Of a stretch of 64,000 nt of DNA, positions 1 to 11,884 are shown one piece after another. The position numbers were made by a program, and so were the translations under genes. The stretch covers positions 44,486,672-44,550,671 of the forward strand of contig NC_023759.2 in NCBI RefSeq assembly GCF_000499845.2. The letters are read 5' to 3'. Numbering within the stretch: the stretch's first letter is position 1; the number at the start of each line of letters is the position of its first letter. The notes under the pieces were generated by a model. The model had not been told where the DNA came from and searched no databases. It saw only the letters and a list, made by a program, of their open reading frames with translations. Origin of the DNA: Phaseolus vulgaris. Its lineage: Eukaryota; Streptophyta; Magnoliopsida; Fabales; Fabaceae.

Positions 1-262
1 CCTTCATTTTGATACAGTTTTAATTATATATGTTTAATCCTTTAAACAGTGAAGTTTTGAAATTTTATTCTGAACTGATCTGATAGAAGTTAGTTACATG
101 ACTCATGAGATTGTTAAGTTAGTTACATGACTTATGAGATTGTAAAAGTAATCTAATTTTAATGAAATGGAAACAATTTTTCCCTTTGCACTTTTACTGT
201 GATATATGTTTTCTAATTCTATACACCTATTTTTAACTAGGTACTACTACTTTACATTTTAG

Positions 263-3200
263 GTATTCTGTAAGGCTTACAGACAGGTTGATCCTATTGT
301 CCATTCAAGTATGAAACATCTTTTTGGAACTTGGAAAGGAGTCTTTCCTCCTCAGTGCCTTCAGATGATTGAGAAGGAACTTGGCTTTACACCTGCAGTC
401 AATGGTTCAGCTTCGGTATCTGCTACAGTCAGGAGTGATTTGCAGTCACAACGCCCACCTCATAGTATCCATGTGAATCCCAAGTATTTAGAAAGGCAGC
501 GTCTCCAACAGTCCAGTACGGTATGTGAACCACATTGCACCAAAAACTTGTTCTTTAAAGGTTTGGAAAGTTGCATTTTGATAGGAATCAGTCAACCTTG
601 GATACTGTTACAAATTTTTATGTGATGAACTGAAATTTGCAGTGATGTGTTCCTTGGATGTTGAAATGAATGGAAGACATGTAATTTGCATCAAATTTTG
701 ATACACTATACACCATTCTTGCAATAAGCATATTTAAATTGGAATTTTTCCATTAAACTAATTTTGAATTTCTCTTAATCATAAATTGCCATGATTTTGT
801 GGTTCTGATTATGGTTTTCAGCTGATATATATGTGCTATTAACTTTTCTAGGCTTTAGTTAAAAGTAATATTTTGAATGCCATCTCCCTATTGTTTTCAT
901 ATACATATTTTAGATTTCTGTTTTCACTGTTACTGTATCTTAAAGTCTGATTCACAATACAAGTATTTTCATCCACTATCTCTTGTACTTATTTCTTTTG
1001 CCATGTCCTTTTTTGATATCATGAAGAGTAAAGGAGTTGTTGATGACATGACTGGAGCTTTGTTAAACTCAAACGAGGAGTCAGAGAGGCCAGAGAGAGT
1101 TTTGGGTGCTTCTCGACCATGGCTGGATCCTAGGATTAACATGCTTGTATGTGAATCAGCTTTTATATTATCCTCTTTATGCTATTATTTCTCTCTGTTG
1201 TTATATCTTAATGTAGTGGTGTGTGTTGCAGAATAATCAGCACGCACACAGAGATGCATTTAATGATTCTGTTCCTGAGAAGAGCATTGATGGATCATTT
1301 GGAGGCAGTCAATATGGTTCTGGCATTTCTAGTAATTTGGTCTCAGGGGCTGGAAGAACTGGAACTAAGCTCATTGATTTAGGGCACGAAAAAACATGGT
1401 TCAAAACAGATGGCAGTGAAGCAGAGACCATACCTGGGCAAAAAAATGGTTTCAGTCTCAAGCGTAGTTTTTCAAATCGTGAAGCACCAAAGTCCATTAA
1501 TTTGGAAGCACATCGTCAGCCAAGACAAAGTATAACTAACATACGGAACAATGTGATGTCAGGTAACTGGAAAAATTCTGAAGAGGAGGAGTTCACGTGG
1601 GATGAGATGAACACTGGTTTGACTGATCATGGACCCAATGTGTCCAGCAATTTGAGCACGGATTCATGGATGACAGATGACGAAAATTTGGTAAGCTTGC
1701 TAAAAGGGTCAGTTACACTGCCATTTGTTCATTCAATTGCTATTTTTCTCCTAATTTATAAAAAGAAGTACATTCCTCTTTTATGTAACATGATTCTATT
1801 TGGTGATCCTCCAACTTTACAAAAACTCGCGCTAATTTTAAAAACACTTGCTCTACTAGTATATTTTTCACAAGCAATCAAGACTGGTTAATGTGGCTAA
1901 TTTCGATCAGGAAACTCCACTTACTATGTGAGTTTTTCATTTTCAGCAGAAACTAGAACATCATTTGGTCTTACTTTTCCCCTTAAGAAGGCCCTCTTTT
2001 GTAAGCTTCTAATTATGAGAGACAATCCCTATCTTGAAATATAAGAGACATTACAGAAAATCATATTATAGGAGGAGACCGATTGCTTGATAGTCAGTGC
2101 AATTGAACTAATAGTGTGGTAACATGCAATTACCCCAAATATTTAAACTTTTGTATAACAAGAAAGGTTCTTTTGTAATCAGTCTGGGGCCGAATGCCCA
2201 TATTCTCTTAAGATAACTTGCCTAAAAAACACTGATATATCAAGGTCGAGCAATCCAAAGTCTTAAAGTGCCTAATACAAACTAAGAAATAAAACTATAA
2301 TTTAATTTGGTATTAAGATATCCTGGTTCCCTACTTTCAACCCTAGTAGTTAAGCCACTTAATTCCTAAATAAATACAAAGCCAAAACTTACAGTTGCAT
2401 CATAATCATAAATTAATACAATGGTCTGTAACTCATACATGACTGATTTATTTTTTCCATGTGTAGGAAGGTGAAGATCACCTGCATATTCTACGCCCTT
2501 ATGGGGCAAAGGTTGACAGGGAAATATCCACTGTTAAGAAACAACTGCCTGGGTTTGGTGGCCATCCACCTTCATCATGGCAATTGCAGAAGCACCACAC
2601 AATTGATAAGTTGAATCTGAAGCCAGGTTACTCAGATGGATTTGTGTCCACTATTAGTGGCTTACCAGCCAACGCAAATTCTTTACCTGTCAAGAAGGGG
2701 AACCAATCTTTTACGTCAAAGGCAGTAGTAGGAATGGCAAAAATTGTAGGGCAGCAATTTGATGGGGAGATTGAATCCCCGTCTGGGCAATCACCTTTGC
2801 AACGACAGTCTCCATCACTGCCAGGAACAGCATACCACCCTCATTCAATGCAAAATTTGCCCGAGCAAGAAATGCCCCAGAATATTAGAACATCTCAATT
2901 TTCGGGAGGTCCAACAAGTCAGCACATTAGAGATCGCTCACCTACCCTTCATCCCATTGTTCAGGTTGGTAACATGCGAAGAACACAGGAAAAGGACATG
3001 CAGGGCCCATTATCTTCTGCAACTAAGCTTCAGCAACAGCAGCTCGACTTTTCTCAGACTGAAGTTTCTGCTAAAACTAAGCTGCCCCAGTCTAAAACTT
3101 CTTTAACCAAAGAAGTTTCAGAACAGTCAACCAAAAATAATTTGTCATCTGCAGCTGTGAAGAGTGGAATCATCCCCAAGAAATCAATTACCAGTAATCT

Positions 3201-4322
3201 GGATCCAAGGAAGCATCTATCCAAGTCCGGGGTTCAGCTTCCTCGGTCTGGTAGGTCTTCTCCTACCACAATAATTTCTTCAGGGTCTGCAGTGGCATCA
3301 CCATCTTTATTAGATCCTCTGCATAAAGATTCGTCTTCAGTGCCAAAAAAACCCCAAGGAAAGGCTGGACAACCACCACAAAAGCTTTCTACTCAACCAC
3401 CCGCTTCTTCTAATTTGAATGCTGCCAAAAATAATGTAAATCCTATCGCAAACCTTTTAAGCTCATTAGTTGCAAAGGGTTTGATATCTGCAGAAACAGA
3501 ATCACCGACTATGGTACCAAGCGAACCAAGCGAAGTGCTGAAGGGATCCAAAGATAAAGCTGCAAACATTAGCACCAGTAGCTCAATCCCAGTTACATCA
3601 GTTTCTGATTCTGCAGCTGTCCCAGTATCATCTGCCAGAGATGAGGTTGACGCTGCAACAAAATCCTCTCTTCCCTCGGCTCAATCTACTAGCACAAAAA
3701 TCAGAAATCTCATTGGCTTTGATTTTAAACCTAATGTAATTAGAGAATACCATGAACCGGTTATTAGGGAATTATTGGATGATTTCCCTCATCATTGCAA
3801 AATTTGCGGTATTAGGTTTAAACAAGAAGAACAGTATCAGAGACACTTGGAGTGGCATGCCACAAGAGAACATGGTCCAATTAAAGTATCCAGAAGTTGG
3901 TATCCTAAGTCAGGTGATTGGATTGCTGGCAAGGTAGAAGAATATTCATCTGAGTTTGAGTTTGCTGACTCGGCTGTTGTAGACAACCAAGAAACAGACA
4001 GCAGTCAATTGGATATGATGATTCGAGCAGATGAAAATCAGTGTTTGTGTGTATTGTGTGGCGAGCTATTTGAAGATGTGTACTGTGAAGAAAGGAACGA
4101 GTGGATGTTCAAAGGGGCCGTTAATATGAACTACTCGGATATCAATAGTGAGATGGAAAGTAGAAATGCGGGTCCCATCATTCATGCCAAATGCTTATCC
4201 GAGAACTCAATTGTCACCAATTTGGTAAGAGACCTATTATCTAATATTCGTAGATGTCTTTCATTTTGTTATATTTTTGGTAGTAATTTGATTGGACCAT
4301 TGTTTTGCAGGATAATGATTAA
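263..4322 (+). CDS. PCFS4: Pcf11-like cleavage/polyadenylation factor (PCFS4-like), 3' part
   Basis: Homologue of yeast/human Pcf11, a subunit of cleavage factor II that couples mRNA 3'-end cleavage to RNA polymerase II; Arabidopsis PCFS4 controls alternative polyadenylation and flowering (family knowledge). Exons I can read, all joining in phase 0: 263-520, 1027-1146, 1232-1690, 2467-4224, 4311-4322, each bounded by AG and GT. The first encodes the end of the CID domain ([20 protein letters not shown]); the N-terminal CID exons lie before the window, so bases 1-262 are taken as intron. The long exon is Ser/Pro/Gln-rich and ends in two zinc fingers: one Cys-x2-Cys with His-x3-His near 3790-3860, and one Cys-x2-Cys with His-x2-Cys near 4050-4195. 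The last exon adds only three residues (DND) and a stop. No break is seen, so it looks functional. Exon 1027 could start a few bases differently. Confidence 0.9.
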
Positions 4323-6099
4323 TGGTTCGATTCTATAGCCTTGCGCTATGGTGTAGTCAGAAGCTTACCAAGGGTACCCACCAAGTTTCACATTGCATAC
4401 TAAATTTTGATGATCCTTTATACTCATTTTATAGCCTCTAACTGGTACTTAGAGCGGTTAAACAAATTTTGTGCTCTTTTTTTGTTTATTGTACTTGTAC
4501 CCGGGAAAAAAATTGCGTAGTGTTCAACTATATAAATGAGCTAAACTTAATCGTCGATATGTGCATAACCTTCTTTCGCTATGGAGAGGCGGATTTTGTG
4601 CATTGAACATATCTAGCGATAATCACCAGGCAAATAACTACGCTCATGGTAATCCTGTCTACGTCACACAAAAAAAAACCACGATCTTAATTTTCCGTCG
4701 TTAAATTTTCCCCCTTTGGTAAGGAAGGATGGGAAGTAACTAATATTCTCTGTTGGATGCTTGCCGTTGGGCAAGGTAAATATGGGCTTTGTCACCCACC
4801 CTAAAAATACTCATAATGTCGCCTTCAACTAATTCACAGGTTTCTAGTCAACACCCTTTCTCAACATTTTAATAATTTATCCCTTCGCCTTTGGATAAAT
4901 ATCAAATACTTAAATAGTTTAATGGGTACTTATTGATAAGCAGATTCTTTCGCTGTTCTTTATTAGTTTTTTTCTTAAAAAAACATTATCTCTTCAAGCT
5001 GTTGCACAACATCGAACCATTGAATATGTTTCCATTGTGCAAAACTAATTTTAGCTGTTGGATAAATATTTTGGTTTTAAAATATGTAGTTGAGATGTTT
5101 TCCTTATTCTTATTTTTTTGTAATTTTCCCTTCAACAATCTTCTCTTATCTTTTTTTTTTTGCAAAGTTTCTCTCTCCACCTTCTTTTCTTTTATCTTTG
5201 ACAAACTTTCATTTCCAACTCCAACGAATGCTTTTCGATTTCGACTAGTGAGATAGAATATATGATTAACCTTAAATGATGTCTTCACCGCCATTGTCAC
5301 TGGTGAGGGCATAGCAAGAAGAACAAAAATCCTCTTTGGTGCAATTATTAGTTTTTTCTATCATATCGCCTATAGTTTTTCACATTTCTCCTCTTTTTTC
5401 CTCATCTGTAACTCAATCTTCTGTACGAATTCATGGTATAGATACAATTATATTTTTGGTATTTAATATAAGATCATGACATTTTCTCATTAGAATTAAT
5501 GTGACCATAGTAAAAAATTGAGTGGAGTTACTACTCAGATTGCACTCTCCTGTTCTTATTTCTTCATACTTCAATAGAAATGTGATGGAGTAAAGGGAAA
5601 GTACAAATACGCATGTATTGTGCTTGTAGTGGATGCTTCGGGATAAGCACCAAAATTATATTGTAGTGCTATTTATATATTTATTCCATTCAACCTTTTT
5701 TCTGCTCCATTTACCAACCCAGCAATACTGGGTGACAAAAAATGTCAATTATAAAAAAATAGACACTATTTACAATAGAATTACTTTTCCTTTTAGATAA
5801 GTAGCGGATTATGAGATTATAAAAAAAATAGTTTTTCTTTGTAATTTTAAAAAACTAAAAAAAAGCATACAAAATTTTCTTTAAGTAATTATTTTATAAA
5901 AAAAAATACACTTTTACAAGAAAAGCTATGCATAGCTCCTAAATTACTAAAAATAATTGCAAAAGTAAAATATTAAAAAATGGAAACGTATAATTATTAA
6001 AAAATATCTCTTATTTACAATATATTTCAAGTAAAGTTAATATAATAGAAATACTATAAAAAATATTAATATAATAATTATTGATCATTATATTTAGAT
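4323..6099. other. PCFS4-like 3' UTR and AT-rich spacer
   Basis: The first few hundred bases after the stop should be 3' UTR, but I see no clear AATAAA signal to fix its end. The rest is AT-rich with poly-T/poly-A runs. Open frames near 4930-5310 on both strands are low-complexity and match no family I know. Confidence 0.5.
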
Positions 6100-6583
6100 A
6101 ATTTATTATTGTAATTTAAACCGTTAGTTTAAGTGTCTTGGTTTGTGTTGCGATTACTGTTAGGACTAATGTTTTGTAATCGATGAAATACTTGTCTTAA
6201 TTACTGTGGAAAAATCAGGTTTAGGGTTATATTTTTCGTGAAGAGAATACGTGTGCTAATAAGTTGGGTAATTTAAGATTTATTCACAGATAATCATTTC
6301 ATTGGTATATGTACTGGTAGGCTAAAACCGAGAGGTTAAGCCGAGAGCTAAATACTAAACATAACCGAGAGGTTATACACAAGTGTTGTGCTGATAAGCT
6401 TTAGCCGAAAGCTAGATACTACACATAACTGAGAGGTTATACAATAAAAGAATAAAATAAAATATAAATATTATTATAATAAGACCCAAATAAGATAGAA
6501 ACCTGCATTAGGGGGTGCGTAAATAATAAAATGGTGTGGAAAGAAAGTCCAAAGGTAAAGTGGAAAACCCATTAAAGAAATCC

Positions 6584-6591
6584 TATAAATA
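6584..6591 (+). promoter_or_regulatory. TATA box of the LTR-like unit
   Basis: TATAAATA in the context cctataaatagg, about 60 bases before the start of the leader with gccgagag repeats. It resembles an LTR U3/R junction; no gene follows it. Confidence 0.4.
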
Positions 6592-6699
6592 GGAGGTTAA
6601 CGTAAGAAAAATGGTAAGAGTGATTTTTATCTGAAAAACGTTAAACTATTTCTGACTTTGGCATCGGAGCGACTTGCAGGCACACCCCCCCATCTGTGT

Positions 6700-6865
6700 G
6701 AAGGAGAAGCCGAGAGTACCCGCCGAGAGGAGAAGCCGAGAGTACCCGCCGAGAGCAGTCAACGTGAGGAGAAGCCGAGAGCAGCCAACGTGAGGTGAAG
6801 CCGAGAGCATCTACCTTAAGGAAAAGCCCAAAGTATCCGGCCCAAGAGGAAACCGAGAGAGTCCA
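6700..6865 (+). repeat. Short tandem gccgagag-type repeats
   Basis: The octamer gccgagag and near variants recur irregularly (gaagccgagagtacccgc, gaagccgagagcagccaacg) within the leader of the LTR-like unit. The opposite-strand open frame here is a by-product of the repeat. Confidence 0.55.
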
Positions 6866-7228
6866 GCCCAAGATCGGAAGATTTATATAAGAGATAATCT
6901 TGTCAACCTGATTCTAGTGTTCTTGGTCCCTGTTGTAAGAACAGTATAATAGACTTCCATCTAGTTTGTTCTTAGAATTCTTTATGAATAAGTATAGTTT
7001 ACCTTTATATAGTTTTTGTTAGTATATGGATTTTGGTCTAGTCCTCCATATATTGTTTTTTTCAATAATAATAATTTTTTGATGTAATGAAAGATGATTA
7101 TTGTTACTTGAGGTGTCAACCTAGCTGGGATGTCAAGTTGCATAGTGATGCTTAACATGAAAGTTTTTATAAAAAATAAAAAAAACAGTTAGTTTAAGTA
7201 ATTAATTAATTTATTATTGTAATTTAAA

Positions 7229-8289
7229 TAAATATTTAATAATATAATAAAATTGAAAACCCAAAAAGTATTGAAAACCGAAAAAAAAGAACAAAAAAAA
7301 AAATAGAAACAAAGTAATAGTTGGAAGCACAACTTCTCTTAAAAAGATAAACAAAAATAAGACTTCAGTTAAAAAAAATAGAAGTCGTTATTTTGAGCAC
7401 TACTTCTAATTTAAATTTTATTTTATCGAAATAGAAGTAGTTCATCTGAGCATTAAAAATTAAAATCGCCCTCACCACCTAAATTTTTGTAATTTTAAAT
7501 TTTATATTTTTTAAATACAACAAGATTACATCAAATATATAAATTTTCAGGATTTTATTTATAAAAGATAAAAATAAATAAAAACGTGTTAAGCATATAT
7601 TAACTTTTAATCAAAATCTACTTTTACATAAATATATTTTTCAATGAAAGTTGTTCATGTTAGATACTACAGATGAAGTCGGTCATTTTGAAATTGTTCG
7701 TTAGCTTAAAACTGGTACAAAGTTATACTATTTATGTAAATTTCCTTTTTCAGACTCTTATCCTTCCTTCCTTGAATTTGGGAAGTGAATGTACAGATAA
7801 AGTTGAAAGAGTGGATCTGGTCTGAAGAAATGAAAATTTAATTTTTCATAACAAACTATTCGTCGTTTATCCTTCCTTGAGCCTGGGACTGTTCTATGGA
7901 TATGCCATTGTTGTAAGTTGGCGCTGATTATGGAATTTCAACTTTCGTTTGGTCAACCATGAAATATAACGAACATGTAGGAGGTTTGCAATACTAGCAT
8001 TGCATTGGACCAGCTATACTTATATATAGTCACTAGAGTGGGATTGGAGTTGTTGTCAAGTTTGGAGAGGAGGATCTTGTGAAGAAATTTATCTGAGTTG
8101 AGCTACTTTGCCTTGCCAAAATGCTCTCAACTAGGAAAGTGTTATTAGTGGGATGAGAACTTTGTTTTAGCTAATGTGTATGGTTGTCGTATGAGCTTTG
8201 AGATCTAGAGAATTATTGAGAGGTTTTTTCTATCTCTTTTTGTTGGTTGGTTGTCTGTCATTTAACTTCATTCCTTCTTATCTTTGGTT
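7229..8289. other. AT-rich spacer
   Basis: No gene recognised. Bases 7330-7460 hold imperfect inverted copies of an agaagt(a/c)gtt-type word, probably foldback debris. From about 8000 the sequence is less AT-rich and may already belong to the old LTR that begins near 8290. Confidence 0.4.
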
Positions 8290-8366
8290 TTTAGTCTTTT
8301 CGTAATCCAAACTCGGAGGTATGTGTAGAAGACACTTCAATGCTCAAATCAGCAAAAATGTTCAGT
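8290..8366 (-). repeat. Old Gypsy-type LTR, part before the CACTA insertion
   Basis: When the CACTA element is removed, 8316-8366 plus 16163-16250 reads as one sequence. It is similar to the reverse complement of the LTR remnant at 22080-22165: both share gaagacacttcaatgctcaa-like and tgatgtacctgattcttg-like words. The left limit is uncertain. Confidence 0.55.
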
Positions 8367-8725
8367 CACTAGTGCAGATAAGTTAAACAAATGCGGCTAT
8401 TTTAAATTTACAAATGCGGTCATAGAACCGCATTTGATCAACACGCATTTGTAAATCTGGAATTTACAAATGCGGTCCTATGACCGCATTCATAAATCAC
8501 ATTTACAAATGCGGTCATTTAAGATAACCGCATTTGTATATTATTCTGAATTAGGGAGTGGGTTTGGGGTTTAGGATTTATTAATGCGGTCTTGGTAAAA
8601 ACCGCATTCATAAATCACTATTTACAAATGCGGTCATTTACTAAGACCGCATTTGTAAATGCGAATTCACTATTTACAAATGCGGTCTTGGTAAATGACC
8701 GCATTTGTAAATAGTGTTTTTTTTT
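8367..8725. repeat. CACTA left subterminal repeats
   Basis: At least ten copies of a tttacaaatgcggt(c) motif in direct and inverted orientation, many pairing as hairpins (for example 8455-8500 and 8590-8710). In En/Spm such subterminal motifs are bound by the element's DNA-binding protein (TNPA) during transposition; binding here is inferred. Confidence 0.85.
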
Positions 8726-8877
8726 TTTTTTGGTACATCCTGTTTTGTGCAGAAACCATATATTTAAATAACCTGCATAATGATTAAACCCAGCCAGATA
8801 AATACAAAAATGTAGTAACCAATTGAAATCATCAAAATGTACATTTACAAGTGATCAAATTACATATAATAAAACCA

Positions 8878-11766
8878 CTAATGTTGTTTACTTATGCTAG
8901 AGTTATAAAAATTAATGAAGTATGTGGACCAAGAATCTCTAACATATGAAATGCCTTCCTCACTCATTGGTGTTTCTTCTGTGAATAACTGCATTGCAAA
9001 GTTGACATAAATTAGTTTCTAGATATATATATGTTCAAGAATTATAAAAATGATTTAACATATACCTCCTTCCAACCAGTTTTAACACCTAGTCTTATAA
9101 TGGTAATCATCCATTGCATAATGTAATAGCCACACTCATAGCTTCCTGGTTGTTTATTACACTATATAATTCAATAAAAAGTAATATGTTAGTATATTGA
9201 TAAACAATGATAATAGAGAAAGAAAAAAATTACAAACCTTTACTCTTATGTAGTTCAAATTATTTGAACTGGATCGACCTTTTAGGATGTTATATCCACG
9301 CCATGAACTGGTTAATACAAAAAACCTCGTTAGTAGATGGTTAATTAGTAACATATACAAAGTTAAGTTTATACTATACTTACGTATCAATGATATCCTT
9401 AAATTTTGTGGGCATCTTCTTGTGTAGGGAACAGAACCACACAGCAGTCTTATCAACCATTGATAAGACAAGTAACTGCCAATGATGCCTATATGATCAT
9501 TGAAAAGAGTTAGTAAATATTTAAAACATGAAATAATAATAATTGATGACATATAATTAAACTTACTCATTAATGTAAGGGCATAAATAAATTTGTTTTC
9601 CCTCTTTTTCCAGGATGTTAGTGATGTATGCTTGAGTCTCAGTTGAGTTTGGTCCAACGGGATTAGTATATGCAGGATCTACGAATCCATACATATTTTC
9701 CTTCCCCTCAGTGATACAGACTCTATGCAAAAACCTACAAGTTTTTAGTTAAAGCATAATCAATAATAATTTAACATAAAGTAAATTGAATAATAGGTAA
9801 AGATACTTACATCATAAAAAATTGAATTATACTTATATTGAGCTCCTGGTTCCCAGATATAAATTCTGATAAATCTGTGTTGTAAATCATCAGTGGCAGT
9901 TCAGTGTTGATTTGAAAAAATGTATTATCCCACGGAACTGGAAAAGGATCATTGCCAATCTGACTAGCAATGAGACGTAGGGAAGCCATAGGATCGTCAA
10001 CTGGAACCTCACGCTTCTTTTTCGGAGTTGGTGGCTGAAAAGGTTCCTACAAGATAAACAACATTTGTATTAAATTATATGTAATATATAAATATAAATA
10101 AAAAAATAATATAATGAAATGAAATTATTACATGAGGTTCGGGCATAGATCGAATGAGCTCTCTGGGCCAGGCAACGAATGTCTGAAATGCATCGGCCAC
10201 AGTGGTTACCTCATCTGAAGGTAGTGGAACACGAGCATCAGGAAATCGTACTTTTTCAACAGTTACCTTCGCCACATCAGGGGAGAGAGGAACGCTATGT
10301 AAGGTGGTGGCGTTTTTATAGACTTTTCCAAGTGCCACCACCCGAGGAAGTTTGCCGTCCACTACCAGAAGCTCACAATCCTCTGTCTGCCCATTGATAT
10401 CATCCCCTGATGTTGGAGGAGCCGCACAACTCCCCTTTGTGCTCTTGGGAGTGGGACTAACAAGGGGTTCAATCGGCTCAGCACAAACTTGTTGCGATAG
10501 AAACTCTTGTCGCATTCGATCATTCTCCTTTTTCATCTCCAGCCACATCAAATCAGTCTCCTTTCTCATCTCCTCCATTATTTCTTCACGTAACTTAGTC
10601 TTCATTTGAGTTTCCTTCTTGGAGGAGGAGGATGGCTGTCGTTCTGAAACTCCAAAAAAAAGTTTAATTCCGACCCCTTGTCCAGCGGCACGAACACGAC
10701 CAGAGTGTTCAGGTCGTCCAATTGCTTCAACCAGGATATCGTGACGACCTTCAGCAACAAATGTACCGTCGGATTCCAAGGAATCCTGCAAGAGTACACA
10801 AAAATCATATTTTCAATCATTAATATAATTAATGCTTTAAAAAAATTGAAAATAACAAAAATAACTTACAATTTTTTCGATTATAACCCCGGATTGCTCG
10901 GAACTTGGTGCACCGAACTTTTTAATTCGGGCCCTCTTCCATTTTTCATGGCGAAAAGGTGGTGGAGGAGAAGTGACCCCTGTTTCCACATTCTCAGAAT
11001 ACGTCCCCTGTTGAGATTTCTCCTTTTCCACCATCAGTGTTTGCTCAAGTTTTCTATACCCCGAACGAGACATAACGTGCGGGGTAAGATTCTTCAAAGC
11101 TATCTCTTGAGCTTTCTTCCGACGATCCTGTCATAATTGAAATAAACAAACTGAAGTAAATAAGATAAACTTATTAATGTTATATAAACAAAAAAGTTAC
11201 TTCACTTACCATCCAAGCCTCATTTTCACGGCTTTCTCTAAAAAGACGCCATGTCTCTTCATCAATATGTTGGTACTTTAAACATGGATTTTCGTCTTTA
11301 AGGTCGCCAAAAATGTATCTCGATGTCAGTCTTGACTTAAAGGTACGAAATTTAAGTGCGATATTGGATAATATCTTTGATCGAAGCGGTTCCACATCAG
11401 GAATGTCAAAGTTTGCCTGCAAAATAACATCATGAAATTAAAATTAATTAATCAATATTAAAAAGCATTATATGATAACAATAATAATGTAAAGCTTACC
11501 AGAACATCCTCCCATAGCGTGTTCCGATCAACCTCTGAAACCTCATCCCATGAATTAATCAAAATGGAGAGCCTCTCACGAGAAACAACTCCAAGATAGC
11601 TCATAAACTCATCTGCCTTAGGACCAAAAGCCACTCCAGTGTTGACGTCAATGTCAACATGTGTCTTCTCACCAGCAGCACGTCTCAATGCAAGACGCTT
11701 CAATCTAGTAGGTCCTCTACTACCTCGCCCAGATCGAGGTCTGACTGGAGTCTGGTCGTCATCCAT
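8878..11766 (-). CDS. CACTA second gene: coiled-coil/NLS protein with C-terminal Ulp1-like (C48) protease domain
   Basis: I assembled ten exons by GT-AG rules: 11766-11500, 11416-11210, 11127-10870, 10785-10132, 10046-9811, 9734-9567, 9488-9384, 9307-9238, 9161-9066, 8988-8878. The join is 2,172 bases with no stop, giving 723 residues. The N-terminal half resembles the plant Ptta/En/Spm transposase family (basic SGRGSRGPTRLK, then FRTFKSRLTSRY). A Lys/Glu/Met-rich coiled coil follows in exon 4, and PKKKRE, a likely nuclear signal, in exon 5. Exons 6-9 resemble a Ulp1/SUMO-protease fold: NEHHWQLLVL carries the expected catalytic His, and QPGSYECGYYIMQW the Gln and Cys. The catalytic Asp is not obvious. 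An acceptor (ttttttaacag) sits four bases before the ATG, so it may be spliced from the same pre-mRNA as the transposase, as in En/Spm. Exon borders are inferred. Confidence 0.8.
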
Positions 11767-11884
11767 GTCTCTGTTAAAAAAATTAGGTAACAAACATTAG
11801 TTAATGTGCATCGAATTAAAATCATATAAAAATAATACATAAAATTATAAATGTTTATTTACATGTTGCATGTGGGTTGAATGT

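Larger units (their letters stand above)
6100..7228 (+). repeat. LTR-like repeat unit flanked by duplicated host sequence
   Basis: A roughly 1-kb unit with LTR-like parts: TATA box at 6584-6591, a leader with repeated gccgagag motifs, and a T-rich, polyadenylation-like tail near 7040-7080. It has no ORF. The 12-mer gttagtttaagt lies just outside on both sides (6123-6134 and 7188-7199). A 21-base AT-rich word (6100-6120 and 7208-7228) lies outside those in mirrored order (A-B-unit-B-A, both in direct orientation). It could be a solo LTR, but TG/CA ends with a 5-bp duplication could not be fixed. Confidence 0.4.

Noticed and set aside
4933..5312. Overlapping open frames of about 107 residues on both strands
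   Set aside because: Phe/Lys/Leu-rich low-complexity translation of T-runs, no family match, no promoter.
9157..9657. 166-residue minus-strand frame in the CACTA element
   Set aside because: It reads through introns; the spliced frame of the same region gives the Ulp1-like domain.
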